Source: Cryoendolithus antarcticus
Lineage: Eukaryota; Ascomycota; Dothideomycetes; Cladosporiales; Cladosporiaceae
DNA length: 64,000 nucleotides
Assembly: GCA_002077065.1 (NCBI GenBank)
Contig: NAJO01000008.1
Location: 248,001-312,000 of the forward strand
Reading direction: 5' to 3'
This document shows, piece by piece, positions 23,171 through 34,751 of this stretch. The notes below the pieces were generated by a model that worked only from the letters and a program-made list of their open reading frames with translations, was not told the origin of the DNA and made no database searches. Made by a program: the position numbers and the translations under genes. How positions within the stretch are numbered: the stretch's first letter is position 1; every line of letters begins with the position of its first letter.

Positions 23171-24814
23171 TCAGCTCATCTTGCCCATCTCTACGCCTTC
23201 AAGATCATCCCAATCTTCATCGCCGCTCCCAACCTTACGCCCGATCAAGATGCCGGTTGCCGTCAACCCAACAGCGACCAAGAACCAGCTCTCAAACCAG
23301 GCTTCCACAAATCGGCCTTCCAGCGGCGCACCCAATGCCTCAGTGATGACACTACTCACCTCTGGAGGCAAATTCGACCGCAGCAGCAAAGCAGAGCTGA
23401 TTACGTACGTCCCAGCGACCTGACTGATGATGAGCGGCAAGCTTGTTTGCGCATGTTGCAATAAGCCTGGCGCAAATCGTGCGAATAGTCGAAATGTTTG
23501 CAGCACAGCGTTGAAAGATGCCATCAGCATGATTCCAGAGAGCAAGAACGAGATTTGCCTCGACCACGCCGCTCGATCAAGATTGCTATCCCAATGCGTC
23601 GTCAACAACGCAAGCACATTGTTAATCGGATCGCTGGTCGCGAACGTGCTATTGGGCTGCCACCAACGTCGCAGCGATGAGATAGACGTAGCGCAGATGC
23701 GATAGGCGCAGTACAGTGCAAAGCCCGTGTTGAACAGATTCAAGAACTTGCCGGAAGAGGTCTTGGAGCGCTGCTGTTCGGTGAAGCGAGTGCGCATGGT
23801 CGATAAAGTAGAAGATAACGTATAGCGCATCGTTTCCAGCCCGGATATCTCCATCTGCAGGGCCTTCTGCTCTTGGTGATCTGTGGAGCCGCGTATAGAG
23901 CCTGCGATGCGGGACATGAAGCCTGCGCTGTCTTTGCTGGAGCCAGCTTCGGAGAGCTTGCGCTGCAGGGCGCGCAAACGACTTTGCTTGGCATTGAGCA
24001 TCTCCTCAGTAGCGTTGAGACCAGCCTCTTTGCGTGAGACATCGTTTTCAGTCACTTTACGATGTCTGACACCGAAGTTCTGCCATAGCGAAGACACCGC
24101 TGCGAAGCCTGCAAGAGAGGCCATGAGAGAGATGCCAATGATGCCAATTCGTTCCAAGCATGCTTCTGTGAACGGGTGCTCGTGTGGTAGCTTCGAATCC
24201 GTGTTATGAAGCGAGCTCTTTAAGATCGAAGTCTGCGGTATGTACCAAAACACAGCGAGCCACGCCGCGAAGAGCGCAACCTCGACTAGCAAGCGGAACC
24301 GCGCTTTGGTCTTCCTGGTAGACGTACTGTCAAGTGGCGTGCCCAGTAGCGTCCTCACCAAGCCATGAAGCTCCAATGCAGGCGTAATGAGTATGCTCAG
24401 CACAAGCAGCGAGCTCAGGGTAATTCGCAGCGCCAGTGAACGTGCTGCAGGGTGCAGTGTCCCGGAAATCTCGCACAACAACAGCTCCACCAAGACCGCA
24501 GACAGTCCTATACTGGTCGAAAACACCAATGATGCTACTCCTTGCGCTGAGGTTCTCCTCCAGTCACGTAGACTGTACGATGTCTTTACTGGTATCCCTG
24601 TCTCCCTGTGCTGCGGCAGGCTACGCTTGCTAGCTTCACTTTCGGCGTCGCCGCTCAGCGCTGGAAAAAGACGTTTCCATGCTATCACGGCTACGACCAG
24701 CCATGTTGTAATGAATGGCAGCGAGGAGAACAGCAGTGTTGATGGCGGGGCGGAGTCCAGGCGACGCTGAAGGTACGCCGGCGCGCAATCGGCGCAGTCG
24801 TCAGCCGGGATCAT
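23171..24814 (-). CDS. Golgi pH regulator-type anion channel (GPHR/GPR89 family)
   Basis: Single exon, 547 aa, multipass. Membrane segments can be seen near the N-terminus (LLFSSLPFITTWLVVAVIAW), at GVASLVFSTSIGLSAVLVEL, LRITLSSLLVLSILITPALE, LLVEVALFAAWLAVFWYIP and GISLMASLAGFAAVSSLWQN. A cytosolic coiled segment follows (LNATEEMLNAKQSRLRALQ, KALQMEISGLETMRYTLSS). Then comes the C-terminal conserved domain with LFNTGFALYCAYRICATSIS, SFLLSGIMLMASFNAVLQTF and VAGTYVISSALLLRSNLP. This order matches GPHR, a voltage-dependent anion channel that keeps Golgi lumen acidic; plant members were proposed as abscisic acid receptors. The protein ends in an acidic tail. Confidence 0.92.
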   Translation of the reverse strand: MIPADDCADCAPAYLQRRLDSAPPSTLLFSSLPFITTWLVVAVIAWKRLFPALSGDAESEASKRSLPQHRETGIPVKTSYSLRDWRRTSAQGVASLVFSTSIGLSAVLVELLLCEISGTLHPAARSLALRITLSSLLVLSILITPALELHGLVRTLLGTPLDSTSTRKTKARFRLLVEVALFAAWLAVFWYIPQTSILKSSLHNTDSKLPHEHPFTEACLERIGIIGISLMASLAGFAAVSSLWQNFGVRHRKVTENDVSRKEAGLNATEEMLNAKQSRLRALQRKLSEAGSSKDSAGFMSRIAGSIRGSTDHQEQKALQMEISGLETMRYTLSSTLSTMRTRFTEQQRSKTSSGKFLNLFNTGFALYCAYRICATSISSLRRWWQPNSTFATSDPINNVLALLTTHWDSNLDRAAWSRQISFLLSGIMLMASFNAVLQTFRLFARFAPGLLQHAQTSLPLIISQVAGTYVISSALLLRSNLPPEVSSVITEALGAPLEGRFVEAWFESWFLVAVGLTATGILIGRKVGSGDEDWDDLEGVEMGKMS

Positions 24815-25238
24815 CGTCGTGGCTAGGGCTATGGCTACGATAGGAATGACACATGGAAGCGATGGATGTTATCAAGATGCAGATCTGTATTGTCTTGGGT
24901 GTTCAATGGTCTCGCGCAAAGAGAGTTCAGTAGCGTGAGCGAAGTTCCTCGGTGCCGAAAGCTCCGACGTCCGAGCAGGTATGAACGCGTTTCTTCACCC
25001 CTTGCCTGGAGGACCTGTTGCCACTGACTCTGGTAAATATGGCTTAGTGAACCACAGCAAGAGCACTGTCGTAGGGACGTCAGATTCAGCACGGCTAAGG
25101 CGTCGCAGTAAAGAGGTACTGACAGCAGGGCGAACTTGAATTACTGTACGATGATCGTTATACGGTCATGCTCTCGGCATTCGTCGCTAGAAGCCTGTGC
25201 CAACATGGCCTATCTCCACGACACAAGGCATTCACATA
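24815..25238. other. Intergenic
   Basis: Carries the upstream region of the GPHR-type gene and the 3' side of the DUF7580-like gene. No further feature seen. Confidence 0.45.
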
Positions 25239-27078
25239 CTACCGGACAGGATGTAAAGCTTTGTCGGCAGCTCTCAACGGCTCTATGACCTTACTTCTGA
25301 AATCTTCAAGGTCCTTGTCCCTATCTGTAAATGATAGTGCAGGATCCATGGTAAGCTGCAGGCATCCAAGGGCGGCATCGAGAAAGACTACGTCGTGAAG
25401 GCTTCGAAGCTCTCCAAGCCAGGTAAATGCGTCCGCAATGATCGCGAGCAAAGGCGATTGCGGACTACTATCGTGGCCACGGTCATCAGCGGCACACAGC
25501 TCGAGGAACCATATGGACATCTTGAGAGCCATGGTCTGATAGTATATGCTGGAGAAGCTGCCAGGAGGTTGGTGGAGAAGCTGACGTTGATGCAAGTCCC
25601 GGCCGAGATATGCTTCCGTCAAGGCCGGGCCTCTTGACGATGACGAATTCGGGTTTTCGAAGAACGCAATGTCGCTTTTCGATACGTCAGGTGTCAGCCA
25701 TGGCGTCCCAGCCAAATGTGCTACAGAATCTGCTATGTTCGAGGCTACCGTCACCCTCGACAAGTCGGAAAGCCGATCACGTAGCGGCAGTAGAGACAGC
25801 AGGGTTGTCTTGTTCGATGGCAAATGTGCCGGCGCCTGGCTGCGAAAGTCGGTGGTGCCAGCGGCCACTGCTTGAACACTGATTGCAGTCATTGCGCCGT
25901 CATTGATGTTCGCACGAAAGCCACGCCTGACCATTGGCAGAGGTAGACTGTTATCGGCGAGAATGCAAGCACCTGCCCTGATCTGAACAGCCGCCATATC
26001 GTCTGGGAGCGCCACGCTGTCAGATGAGCATATTAGAGCTCGAGCTGGCGTCAACTGCGCCGGTGCCTCGAGCAGTAGATCGAATCTGAAGACTCTCGTC
26101 AGCAAACTGGCAGATCTGCGGGCTAGCACACACAATGCGCCACGCGTGATCGTAGTAGGGTGTACAAAGTGCTCCTACAAGTCAGTCCACGACATGCTAC
26201 GACGGAATCCTGACGTAGCTGGGCACTGTCGGTTCACGGGACGAATGTCTGGCCCCAGCAGCAGCATCAGATCTCTGGACAGCCTGTCAAACGTACCTTT
26301 GAGCAGCCCCGATATTGGCAGAATGTCTGTGGCAAGATTCTGACCAACTACCCGATGACGACAACGCAAGGTACACGTTCTGCCGATGACTGAGATGATC
26401 GCACTGGATGTTGTGTTGCAAGAGCGCTTCGTGAAGCCTGTTTGCACTTCGACGCGTGTTCTTTACCGACGTTAGCCAATTTTGGCTAGCCTGGCGAGAC
26501 CGGATCTCATGGTCTGGAAGAAACGACATAGCATGGTGAATGTCTTGATTGGCCTTACGTATGCTCTTGAAGTACTCTCGAATGCTGCTTGCATGCGTGG
26601 CATATCGAAATCTGGCCATTGGTCGGGAGTTGAAGTCCGTCCTCGCCTTATCGAGGACTTGTAAAGGACTTAGCCCGGCTGCACCCAATCCGTTCGCCGG
26701 ATCGACTCCAACGCTATGGAGGAACTTGAGGGAGCTTTCGGCGATCGCCAATCGAGCAAGCTCGAACACAGCCAGTATATTGCTGTTGTACAATTTTTGT
26801 AGCTGAGTCGTGAGCTGGCTATTGGTCCAGACGAGAGGCGATGTGGCGCTGCATAATGCCTCTATCTCGTCTCCTGATAACAGAGGTTCAAGCAGCCTGG
26901 TTACAGCCGAGTTGAGGATGTGTCGTTGCGTGCGTATCTCGTCGATAAGCTTCAGCCTCCCCACTCGGAAGTTTGCGAACAGCTGAAAGCCATGCGCAAC
27001 CTTTGTCGTGTCGTGCACTACCGCGTATATGAGAGACATTGCGCCGAGCAAGAGGCCAATGTCATCGATCCCGAACAT
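25239..27078 (-). CDS. DUF7580-like fungal protein
   Basis: Two exons on the minus strand, 27078-26297 and 26085-25239, joined across a 211 nt intron (GTACGT..TCTTCAG), long for this genome, 542 aa. Splicing joins CHRHSANIGAAQR to FDLLLEAPAQLTP, the CxxHxxANL-then-FxLLxE order I know from this family. The N-terminus is a hydrophobic helix (IDDIGLLLGAMSLIYAVVHD), then helices with LIDEIRTQRHILNSAVTRLL. The C-terminal half has a degraded kinase-like core: VTVASNIADSVAHLAGTPWL (like SLLQLHxTPWL), DIAFFENP and TMALKMSIWFLELCAA (like ALGxxLIELC). Such proteins are abundant in filamentous fungi and often lie near HET or NLR genes; no activity is shown. The family name is from memory and needs a profile search. 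Confidence 0.75.
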
Positions 27079-27488
27079 TTTGTATTCTTGTGGCAGCCGG
27101 CGTGCGCTCCCTCAGCCGTTAGCCCTACGAGCCCTTCGAATTCATGACCGAAAACACGTGGAAGCCGTTTCTGCACGTATGCATCAGGAAATGATCGAGT
27201 TCGTGTACAAGAGCTGCAACGCTTCGAAACCAGCGTTGAAGTCGAAGTGGGGTTCACCAGCGAGGAACAACTGCGTACATGTAGCTGCAGCATCAAGCCG
27301 CTCAACGTCACACCTTCGCATTGCTGCCACGAGGTATTCAGCTGCGCAATACAGGCTGTGGATCTCCTGAAAGTATGTACATCTGAAATGTGTCCAGGCA
27401 GACGAGCTGCAATTCCCAGTCCGTTGCTTATGCCAATGAGCTCGAAATATGATTACCAGGCGTAAGTCGGACGCACCGGCTTCGAAAG
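27079..27488. other. Divergent promoter, possible extra 5' exon
   Basis: Between the starts of two divergent genes. A plus-strand frame (about 27247-27461) ends at GTAAGT and could splice in frame to 27539, replacing the first residues of the downstream gene; I could not decide between this and the ATG at 27489. Confidence 0.4.
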
Positions 27489-29437
27489 ATGGAGGCCAGT
27501 ACCTTCTCGGATGTGGATACTGTGCTACGTGAGATCAGGTGGAGACACACGATTCGCATCCAAGACGTGAGAGATCGTGGCAATGATTCGACGGACGGCA
27601 TGCACGGTTCTTGGACATTTCAGATGGCACTTATCGAGCAGTTCCGACTGGCACTGTCAAGACTCGACATGAGGTATGACGCGAGAAACTTTGGTATGGT
27701 GGATGCTGATGGCATTCCAGTCCGACGAAAGGTTCGGGCTTCTTAGCCTCTGTCTACGACCATCTTGATGAACTTGTGGACATTCTTGACAATGAGACAC
27801 AGTTCGATAGCGAGCAGATTGTGGTGGATGCGTCAGACACTCTGCCAATGACCGAAAAGCCTCCGCCCGATGCAGCTGGCCCGTCGAGACAAACGCAGAA
27901 GGTCGACCTCGCGGGCAAGGAGCCTGCCCAGAGTCTTCAAACTCTTGACTCGAACGCTAGTGATGACGCCGAGACATCACAATTGCAGAGCTACGATCTC
28001 GTAGTACGTTCACTATTCGAAGTACTTGAGCAAGCAAGGAAAATAGCTGGTGGCAAAGTATGGCTCTGTCCTTTGCATGCTGACCCGACTTTCGACACGC
28101 CAATTGCGCTTCGAATGCACTTGGTTGACGGCACACATGGTGTCACCGAGGATCAGGCCAACGTCCTGGTCGAGCATGCAGCTACCAAACCCACGGAAGA
28201 TATAAAGGAGACCTGGGAGACAACATGCGATGCGGGTATGCTGAGGACTGACAGCATAGTGCTGCAAGCACTTGCGCGCGTGTTGGCCGATCTTTGCATT
28301 GCAGCATACTACGTGGAAGGAGCGATTGAGGCTCGACACGCATCACTGTACTCGGCTGATCAAGAGTCATTGTTGGATACTCTCCAAGATTTGCACGAGG
28401 TATTGATAGACTGTTGTACTCGATGCCGGCAGCGCTACTACAGCATGCTGCAAAGTCATGGCCTCATATCCCGACTCGGCGATGCAACAGCCGTTCGAGA
28501 ACTACACCAAATAGACCTTACGCTTCGTAAGGACCTTCTACCAGCTTTGCGCCCCGACAATGACCATAAAGAGAACTTGGACGGACTTCGACGTGTGATT
28601 GGCATCGGGTATACCGCCACTCTGCAGGCGATGAGTGGTCTCCAAGATCGCATAGTCATCCAGAATAAAGCTCGGCAAGGACGGAGACAAAGTGTGCTGA
28701 GCGAGACCCTCCCGGCATCTCAGATCGCGTCCGTAGGAGAAGTGATTCAGCAACGGCCTATCCCGATCAGTAATTACGCGCGGACTCTGATACCTACAGC
28801 AGAAGCTAAGGTCGTACATCCCAGCCATGGTCGGCCAGCGACATCTGACGCTCTCTCGGCATCTACAGTCCTAGGCGAGCGGTCGGGCGGCCAATCTAGG
28901 GCTATTTATACGTACCCCGACGATCGTCGGAGGTTGCTCGTGCAACCTAGGGTCGGTGTTCGACTGCATGGCGACATCGGAGCAGAGGCGCCTGTGGAAG
29001 AGGATAGCGATACAGAGGGAGAAGCGCAGAGACGCACAACGACTTCTTTTTTTCGGACAGTACAGGGTCTTCCCATCGAACAGACGGATGAAAATAGGAT
29101 CAAACAACCTGAGATCCTCCACAATCGCAAGCTATCAACCGACATGGGAGGCATTGTTGCAACCGAGGTCGATGGCGTTGGCGTGCTAACATATCAGAGC
29201 GCAATTGAAATAGCCCGGAATACCGAGGACGACCTCGACTCCAATGTTGCTGACTATCTCGAGAGCGCAGTGAACAGCATGCAGTTGAATATCGAGAGCT
29301 ACCCAGACTCGTATGTCCTCTCTAAGGACGAGTTCGCCGTTTTCAACTACTTTCGATCACGCTTTTCTGGTGAAGTTGCAGAGCACGCCGTCGATCGATA
29401 CTGGCGGAGCACGTACGCGGAGAATACTCGGAGCTGA
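27489..29437 (+). CDS. Unknown protein with a zinc-finger-like segment
   Basis: Model: exons 27489-27673 and 27721-29437 (47 nt intron, GTATGA..TTCCAG), 633 aa. The splice removes a stop and joins ALSRLDM to SPTKGSGFLASVYDHLDELV, both clearly coding. Residues 60-140 form an acidic linker. Then SYDLVVRSLFEVLEQARKIA leads to VWLCPLHADPTFDTPIALRM followed by HLVDGTHG, a CxxH..H..H arrangement like the degenerate C2H2 fingers of fungal proteins with a helical N-terminus. A helical middle (residues 170-290) and a C-terminal helix DEFAVFNYFRSRFSGEVAEH follow. No catalytic motif is seen. The 5' end is uncertain. Its divergent pairing with the DUF7580-like gene may hint at shared regulation. Confidence 0.65.
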
Positions 29438-29844
29438 AAGCAATTGAGATGTTGGTCAGCCGAGCTGGATTTCGTCGACTATTGATACGGGGTACCGCGC
29501 CGGCGGGAGGGCGTCTCTAGAGACCCCACACAGCCTCTAGCTCGACATTGACAGCATGCTCGACGAGAACTGGCATTCGCTGAATGATGAGAGGAGGCAG
29601 GATTCCGTGGCTGTTGCAGCTGCTGACAAGCACCGGGAGGCGGACGAGATGAAGGCTTACGATGCCGCTGTTGCGAGTAACCAGGGCTAGTGAAACGACG
29701 ATTGATGAGCTGGCTTGGGCGACTTCACTCATACAACATATCTACATATCCATCGTAATGATCCGTGCCGGCATCGTACATTCCCTTGAGATTTTCCAAA
29801 CGCCCATACTCCAAGCCATACTTTCCGGGAATTCTTCCCTTCCA
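29438..29844. other. Intergenic, convergent 3' ends
   Basis: Between convergent 3' ends. A 71-codon minus-strand frame (29517-29732) has no recognised family and is not called. Confidence 0.45.
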
Positions 29845-31622
29845 TCAAGCAGTCCTGGATCCAGAAGTCGGCGCGTCGGTGGGTGCGTCAGTGCTATTAC
29901 TTGCTCCTGCAGTCGCAGGCGTAGCCCCTGTAGCCGCAGGCGCTTCGGGAGCAGCCACATCTTCCACTCCCGTCCTCCTCGTCCGCACGCCCAACACCCT
30001 CCTCAACCGATCTCTCGTCCTCTCCCCACTCCCCACTACCACCGTCCCATCTGCGCTCGACTCTCCCGCCGCACCCACAGCAGTCGTCCCATGAATCCCC
30101 TGCGCCTGCGCCAGCAGCGCACTCTGCCGTCTATTCCGACTACTCTGATTTTCCGTCTGCTGCGTCTCGCGATACCGCCTCAACGCCTCCACCCTCTGCT
30201 CGCCACTCAAATTCTCCGGCCGCCGCACCCCCATAACAGCAAACATCAGACTCCTTCGCACGCTCGTTGGCTGCGCGACAAGGGGTGGCGCTAGCTCGTC
30301 ACCTTCCCGTGCCACACTAGCAGACCGCGGGTTGCCGTCCTCGTCTACCTCTCCTGCTGGAGCGGGCCGGAGGTCTATGCGACAGAGAGGGCAGGTTGAG
30401 GAGACGTTCAAGAGCCAGGGGTCGATGCATTCGGGGTGGAAGCGGTGGTTGCAGGGCAGGAGACGCTGGTCTTGGCCGAGCTCGAAGTCTTCGGTGCAGA
30501 TGCTGCAGCCTTGTTGGGGGTCTGCGGCTGGGGCTGTTGAGGCGGCGGAGATGCCTTCTTCGGCTTGAGGCTCGGCATGTGTATGGTCGTGGGCAGAGGG
30601 TTCGCGAGATGCGCCGTCCGTCTCCGGATTGGCGTCAGCTGTCCGTGCTGCGTCTGCGCCTGTCGCTGTGCTCGCTGCGCCTAGCTCAACATCCCCCGGT
30701 TTCGCCTCCTCCTTATCCCCAAACTTCACGATCGGAATCGTATCCAATATCGCCCTTCCCAGTCCCCTCGCACGACTTTGCCTCGGTCCCCGTCCAAGCA
30801 TAGCCCTAGGCCCATACCGCTCCGGATGCCGATGCGCCCTGATCGCACCCGTGACAATAATTATCAGAAACAACCCCGTGATCACACCAGTGATAGAGTA
30901 CAGTATAATCATCGCCACAGCCGTACTCGGACTCGGCCCAAACGGTCCGTTCTGCTGCTGCGTCCCATTCCCCTGTCCTCCACCCATCGTGCCGTTATTC
31001 TGTTGCTGCACTTTCACATCCGGGCCCCCTAACATAACGTACAACGGCTCCGCTCCTGCGTCTTGCACATTCCGCCAGAGGTCCATTGCATCGCCCATCG
31101 TGCGCGTGGTGAAGTAGTGGTTATACGTCCTCGGAGCGTTGGTGTCGTAGGCGCAGTAGTCGTGTGTGAGCGTGTAGAGCAGGATCGCGGAGGCGTTTGC
31201 GCTGAGGGCCGAGGAGAGCAGGAAGGGAAGGTTGATATTTGAGGTTTCGTTGCTGGAGTCGCAGGATATGAGGGCGATTTGGGAGGTGGGGAAGGAGGGG
31301 TAGGAGGTTGCGTTGAAGGGGAAGAGTTGGCCGGTGAGGCCGGCGGACTTGGGGAGTGTCAGTGACTATAGTCTGGAATTGGGCGATGAATCTTAGCACC
31401 CACTGGTAGGGCATCATCTGAAGGGAAGGGCAGGATGGGGCTCAATGCCTCTTGATGCTCTCCTCGAGAGATAGCCAGTTGCTGCAGATTACTCCCACCT
31501 GCCTCGCCGCTCCAGTTATAGGGTGCGATATCTTGCGCCGCTGTGCGCATGGCCAGCAGTAGCACCGACACCAGTAGCATTGGCGCCATCTTGAGTACTG
31601 CAAGTGGCGATCGCGTGTTCAT
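29845..31622 (-). CDS. PA-TM-RING type E3 ubiquitin ligase
   Basis: Two exons, 31622-31404 and 31347-29845, across a 56 nt intron (GTGGGT..CCCAAG, branch CTGAC), 573 aa. A signal peptide opens the protein (MAPMLLVSVLLLAMRTAAQ, with an alternative Met 11 codons upstream). A luminal domain follows with PA-like strands (SAGLTGQLFPFNATSYPSFP; FLLSSALSANASAILLYT) and N-glycosylation sites. A membrane helix lies at about 210-238 (MIILYSITGVITGLFLIIIV). The RING-H2 at about 352-394 has CSICTEDF, LLPCNHRFHPECIDPW and CPLCR, complete for two zincs in a C3H2C3 order. The tail (to 573) is Ala/Thr/Arg-rich and disordered. Such ligases sit in Golgi, endosome or vacuole membranes and mark cargo for sorting. 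The first exon is inferred from splice sites and the signal peptide. Confidence 0.9.
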
Positions 31623-32442
31623 CGTCGAGACGAGTCTTCGAGGTAGCGATAGCGACTTACATATGGCAATGAGGGATATCAGGACATATCAATCCGGCCG
31701 CGGCAGGCCGTATTACAAAGGTGCAGCTCTCCCGCAGCGTACCGCATCACCTGCAGTCAGTCAGGGAAGTAGGCGCAGTCGGTCTGGGCACACGCGATCA
31801 CGACTGGGGTGAAGCCTGACGATGATGATGCCAATCTTGCTTGGCTGCAATTGGCGGGGGGAATGAATGACTAAGGCTGTAGGTTCGAGGACATGGAATC
31901 AGATTGTATTTGCATTGATCGTCATGATCTATCAATCCTTTGCGACAGCTCCAAGCACCTCTTGTCGCTCTGCAGGACTCAGCAGCGCTCCTTTCTTCAC
32001 CATCATCAGGCCGGGCGCTATCCGAGATGCCCTGAAGTGCCTTTCATGTTCGAGTCAGCCTCCAGAGCAGCGGCCAAGGCATAGGCACGTCCGGAGGTCT
32101 TCGCCGGATCTACAGCGAGACATCACTCCCTTGCATCATCTCACGGCAGCAGCGTATTGAGCCACTGTCGCGACAAAGCGGTCTTTCGAGGCTATGCTCG
32201 TCAGCCCTGTCGTTGAAGTCGTTATCTGGCGTATTCGCTTTCGGCTGCCGGCTTACTCCAACACCCTGTGATGGCCTGACCGCGGTCCGGATCTTCAATG
32301 CAAATATTGTGCATTGCGACGCGTCAACAGTCCGTTGAAAGTCAGGCTGTGCGCGGCGCTTGTCTGAACGTCGTGTGTGATCTTGCGGCAGGTCGCATAA
32401 AGTCGTGTCTCGCATTCAGGTCCGTCGACTCGTCAAGATCAT
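31623..32442. other. Intergenic
   Basis: Promoter side of the RING ligase gene and 3' side of NSE1, both minus strand. No frame with family features. Confidence 0.45.
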
Positions 32443-33429
32443 TCAGTCATCGCTGCTTTCTTCGTCCGCAGCACCATCAGTGTTCATCCCCGACGTCCTC
32501 CTCCGGCCATTGCTCGGCCTCGCCGCACCAGCGCCAGCACTCGGTCGCCCTCGCCTCGCAGCCTTCTCGCCAACCATCCCGGGCTCCTTCCACTCCTTCT
32601 TACAACTCGGACACTCCTCTCTTCTTCCCTGCGCAGCCCACATCTTGCCCACGCAATGATCATGCAACCTCGCTGCGCACGCTTGATCAGGACACCGCTG
32701 CCCTATCGTCACAATCCCCTTACAAGCCGCGCAGAACTTGATCTTCTGATGCCTCGCCTCTTCATCCTCATCCTCCTCTCCTTCCTCCGGATCGTTGTAA
32801 GTATCCACCAACCAGCCCCTCAACTCCATCAACGCCCTCGGACTCAAACTGTACCACCCTTTCCTACTCTCCTCAAACCAATTCTCCTTCGCCAACCCCG
32901 CTATAACCTTCTCAGCCTGCACCTGTGTAATCCCCACAACCCTAGCCTGGCTCTCCTCTCCTTGCGTAGCACCCACGCCGCTCTCCCTTCCGCTTCCGAC
33001 GCGAGCGCACTGTAGCGCTTCCTGCCCTGTCACAGCCATGATCTCTCTTGCCTGCGTGTTATTGACCTCAAACATCCGATCCAGCACCCGTCTCAGGAAG
33101 GCCAGCTCCTCCACCCCCAAGTGCGTCGCCAACTGCGTGACGCCATCACTCTGGACGTTCACCAGTGCCCATACCTCTTCTCCGGCTCTACTCTGGTGGA
33201 GGGTTGAGCGGATCTCGAAGTCGAAGGGCGAGATTGCTTCATTGAGAGCGGTGATGTAGGATGTGAATTCCTCCCGGAGAATGTCATTTGGTAGGACAGG
33301 ACGAGAGGGGTCTGCGGCGGTTTGGATCTTCGCAAGCAGCGTTTGGGCTTGCGGGAATGTGAGGGTCTGTGTTGCTAGAAGGGCTTGGAGGAAGGCGCGG
33401 TGGGTATTGTCGTACAGAGGGTCCTGCAT
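32443..33429 (-). CDS. NSE1: Smc5-Smc6 complex subunit Nse1
   Basis: Single exon as called, 328 aa. Residues 1-215 form the two winged helices that bind Nse3 (THRAFLQALLATQTLTFPQA; EELAFLRRVLDRMFEVNNTQ; VIAGLAKENWFEESRKGWYS). A RING-like domain at about 231-278 has CAACKGIVTIGQRCPDQAC, LHDHCVGKMW and CPSCKKEW. A basic, disordered tail ends in EESSDD. With Nse3 and Nse4 it clamps the Smc5/6 heads and acts in DNA repair; the RING may give ubiquitin ligase activity. In-frame residues IDDSDLPR stand upstream of the Met, behind a branch-like CTGAC and CAG at the right spacing, so a short upstream exon in 33460-33700 is possible. Confidence 0.93.
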   Translation of the reverse strand: MQDPLYDNTHRAFLQALLATQTLTFPQAQTLLAKIQTAADPSRPVLPNDILREEFTSYITALNEAISPFDFEIRSTLHQSRAGEEVWALVNVQSDGVTQLATHLGVEELAFLRRVLDRMFEVNNTQAREIMAVTGQEALQCARVGSGRESGVGATQGEESQARVVGITQVQAEKVIAGLAKENWFEESRKGWYSLSPRALMELRGWLVDTYNDPEEGEEDEDEEARHQKIKFCAACKGIVTIGQRCPDQACAARLHDHCVGKMWAAQGRREECPSCKKEWKEPGMVGEKAARRGRPSAGAGAARPSNGRRRTSGMNTDGAADEESSDD

Positions 33430-34283
33430 TCTTGGCAGGTCGGAGTCATCAATGGTGCTGGTCGACGGTCAGTGATTTGATGTCGCGAACGAGGCACGAG
33501 ACATCTCTCAGACGCGTAAAGCTGTCGCGTGAGCCTAGAACGGACTGAAGTGGGGCTCGGAACCATCCTGCCGTCAACCGCTCCGTCGGTTCACGCTCCC
33601 GATCTCGGTAAGAACGCTCGAGCACAAGCCCCTCCTTCCTTGACTCGACACGACTCGGTGAGACTCGACTTCCCCCCGGCCAGGTCACGAAAGCTACACA
33701 ATCCATCGTTCGCCCGGCCTCATCCACCATCGATGTCTCACCTATTCCGGTGTACTGTTGCGCGTCAGCCTTGTGCGGCCCCAATGGCTACATTTCTACA
33801 TTGGTGAAGGTGGGGGCGATTGCGATATCTGCGCAGCGTGGAAGCGCGCCGAGGCTGGCGCGTGCGGGATCGTGCTGCTATTCCTCGAAGGGAAGCGACG
33901 CCTGGCTCTACCCTCTGGCGTGCTTGCAGGCGCCCATTGCTGCATGCTGGCTAGCCTTGTCATGCAGCTCGATAAATATTGGAGTAGGTCGTCTCTGAGA
34001 TCGCGTAGGTTTGTGTCTTTCATCTATCTTCTTTTCCTGACCTGTATCGCTGCACCGTCGATCCTGTAAGAAGCACGACATAGAAGATAGAAGAAGCCTG
34101 GATTGTCGCACCTAACGAAGTACTAAGCAATATACATCGCACACGACGTCGGACTACAGAGCAATACAATAGTCACACAGAGACTCGAGCAACAGCCTCG
34201 CCCAGAGCCTGTCTGGTGATCAGCGTACCGCGCCATCATCGCACCCTATCGACAGTCCTTCGGCCTTCCGGACCCCACTCAAG
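33430..34283. other. Divergent promoter, NSE1 / MAPEG
   Basis: Shared upstream region, possibly including a short first exon of NSE1. No other feature. Confidence 0.5.
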
Positions 34284-34751
34284 ATGGCCGACTTCCTCAA
34301 GACAACGAACATATCCCTCTACACCCTCCCCCTAGCCTGGCTCCTTTGCATCACCCCGCGAATGTACAGCATGCGCCTCTTCACATCCTCCACCGGCCGC
34401 TCAATGGACACAACCCTTCCCCGCGGCCTCGCAGACCGCGCTCGCACTGAAGGCGCCGCCTTGACTGCCGCGACACGAGCTCGGATCCTGCGAGCTGAAG
34501 CAGCACAAGCCAATGGCTGCGAGAATGTTGGGTACTTTGCTGCCGCCGTCGTGGCAGGGAACTTCGCTGGAGTAGGCAAGGGGTGGTTGAATGGGTTGAG
34601 TTTGGGATACCTGTTCAGTAGGGTGGTGTATAATTGGGCGTATATCAAGAGTGAAGGGCCGAGAATGGCATTGGCCAGGACTGTTGTATTCTTCGTGGGG
34701 CAGGGGATGATCTGGACGTTCTTCGTCATGGCTGGGAACCGGCTGCGATGA
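34284..34751 (+). CDS. MAPEG-family membrane protein
   Basis: Single exon, 155 aa, the usual MAPEG length. Four hydrophobic segments: ISLYTLPLAWLLCITPRMYS at the N-terminus, VGYFAAAVVAGNFAGVG, LNGLSLGYLFSRVVYNWAY and VVFFVGQGMIWTFFVMAGN. The middle has RARILRAEAAQANGCENVGY, matching the conserved RxxxAxxNxxEN that binds glutathione in the family. MAPEG proteins handle eicosanoids and glutathione in animals; the fungal members of this subgroup are of unknown substrate. Confidence 0.88.
   Translation: MADFLKTTNISLYTLPLAWLLCITPRMYSMRLFTSSTGRSMDTTLPRGLADRARTEGAALTAATRARILRAEAAQANGCENVGYFAAAVVAGNFAGVGKGWLNGLSLGYLFSRVVYNWAYIKSEGPRMALARTVVFFVGQGMIWTFFVMAGNRLR

Noticed and set aside
29517..29732. 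71-codon minus-strand frame with hydrophobic blocks
   Set aside because: No recognised family or splice support; lies between two convergent 3' ends.
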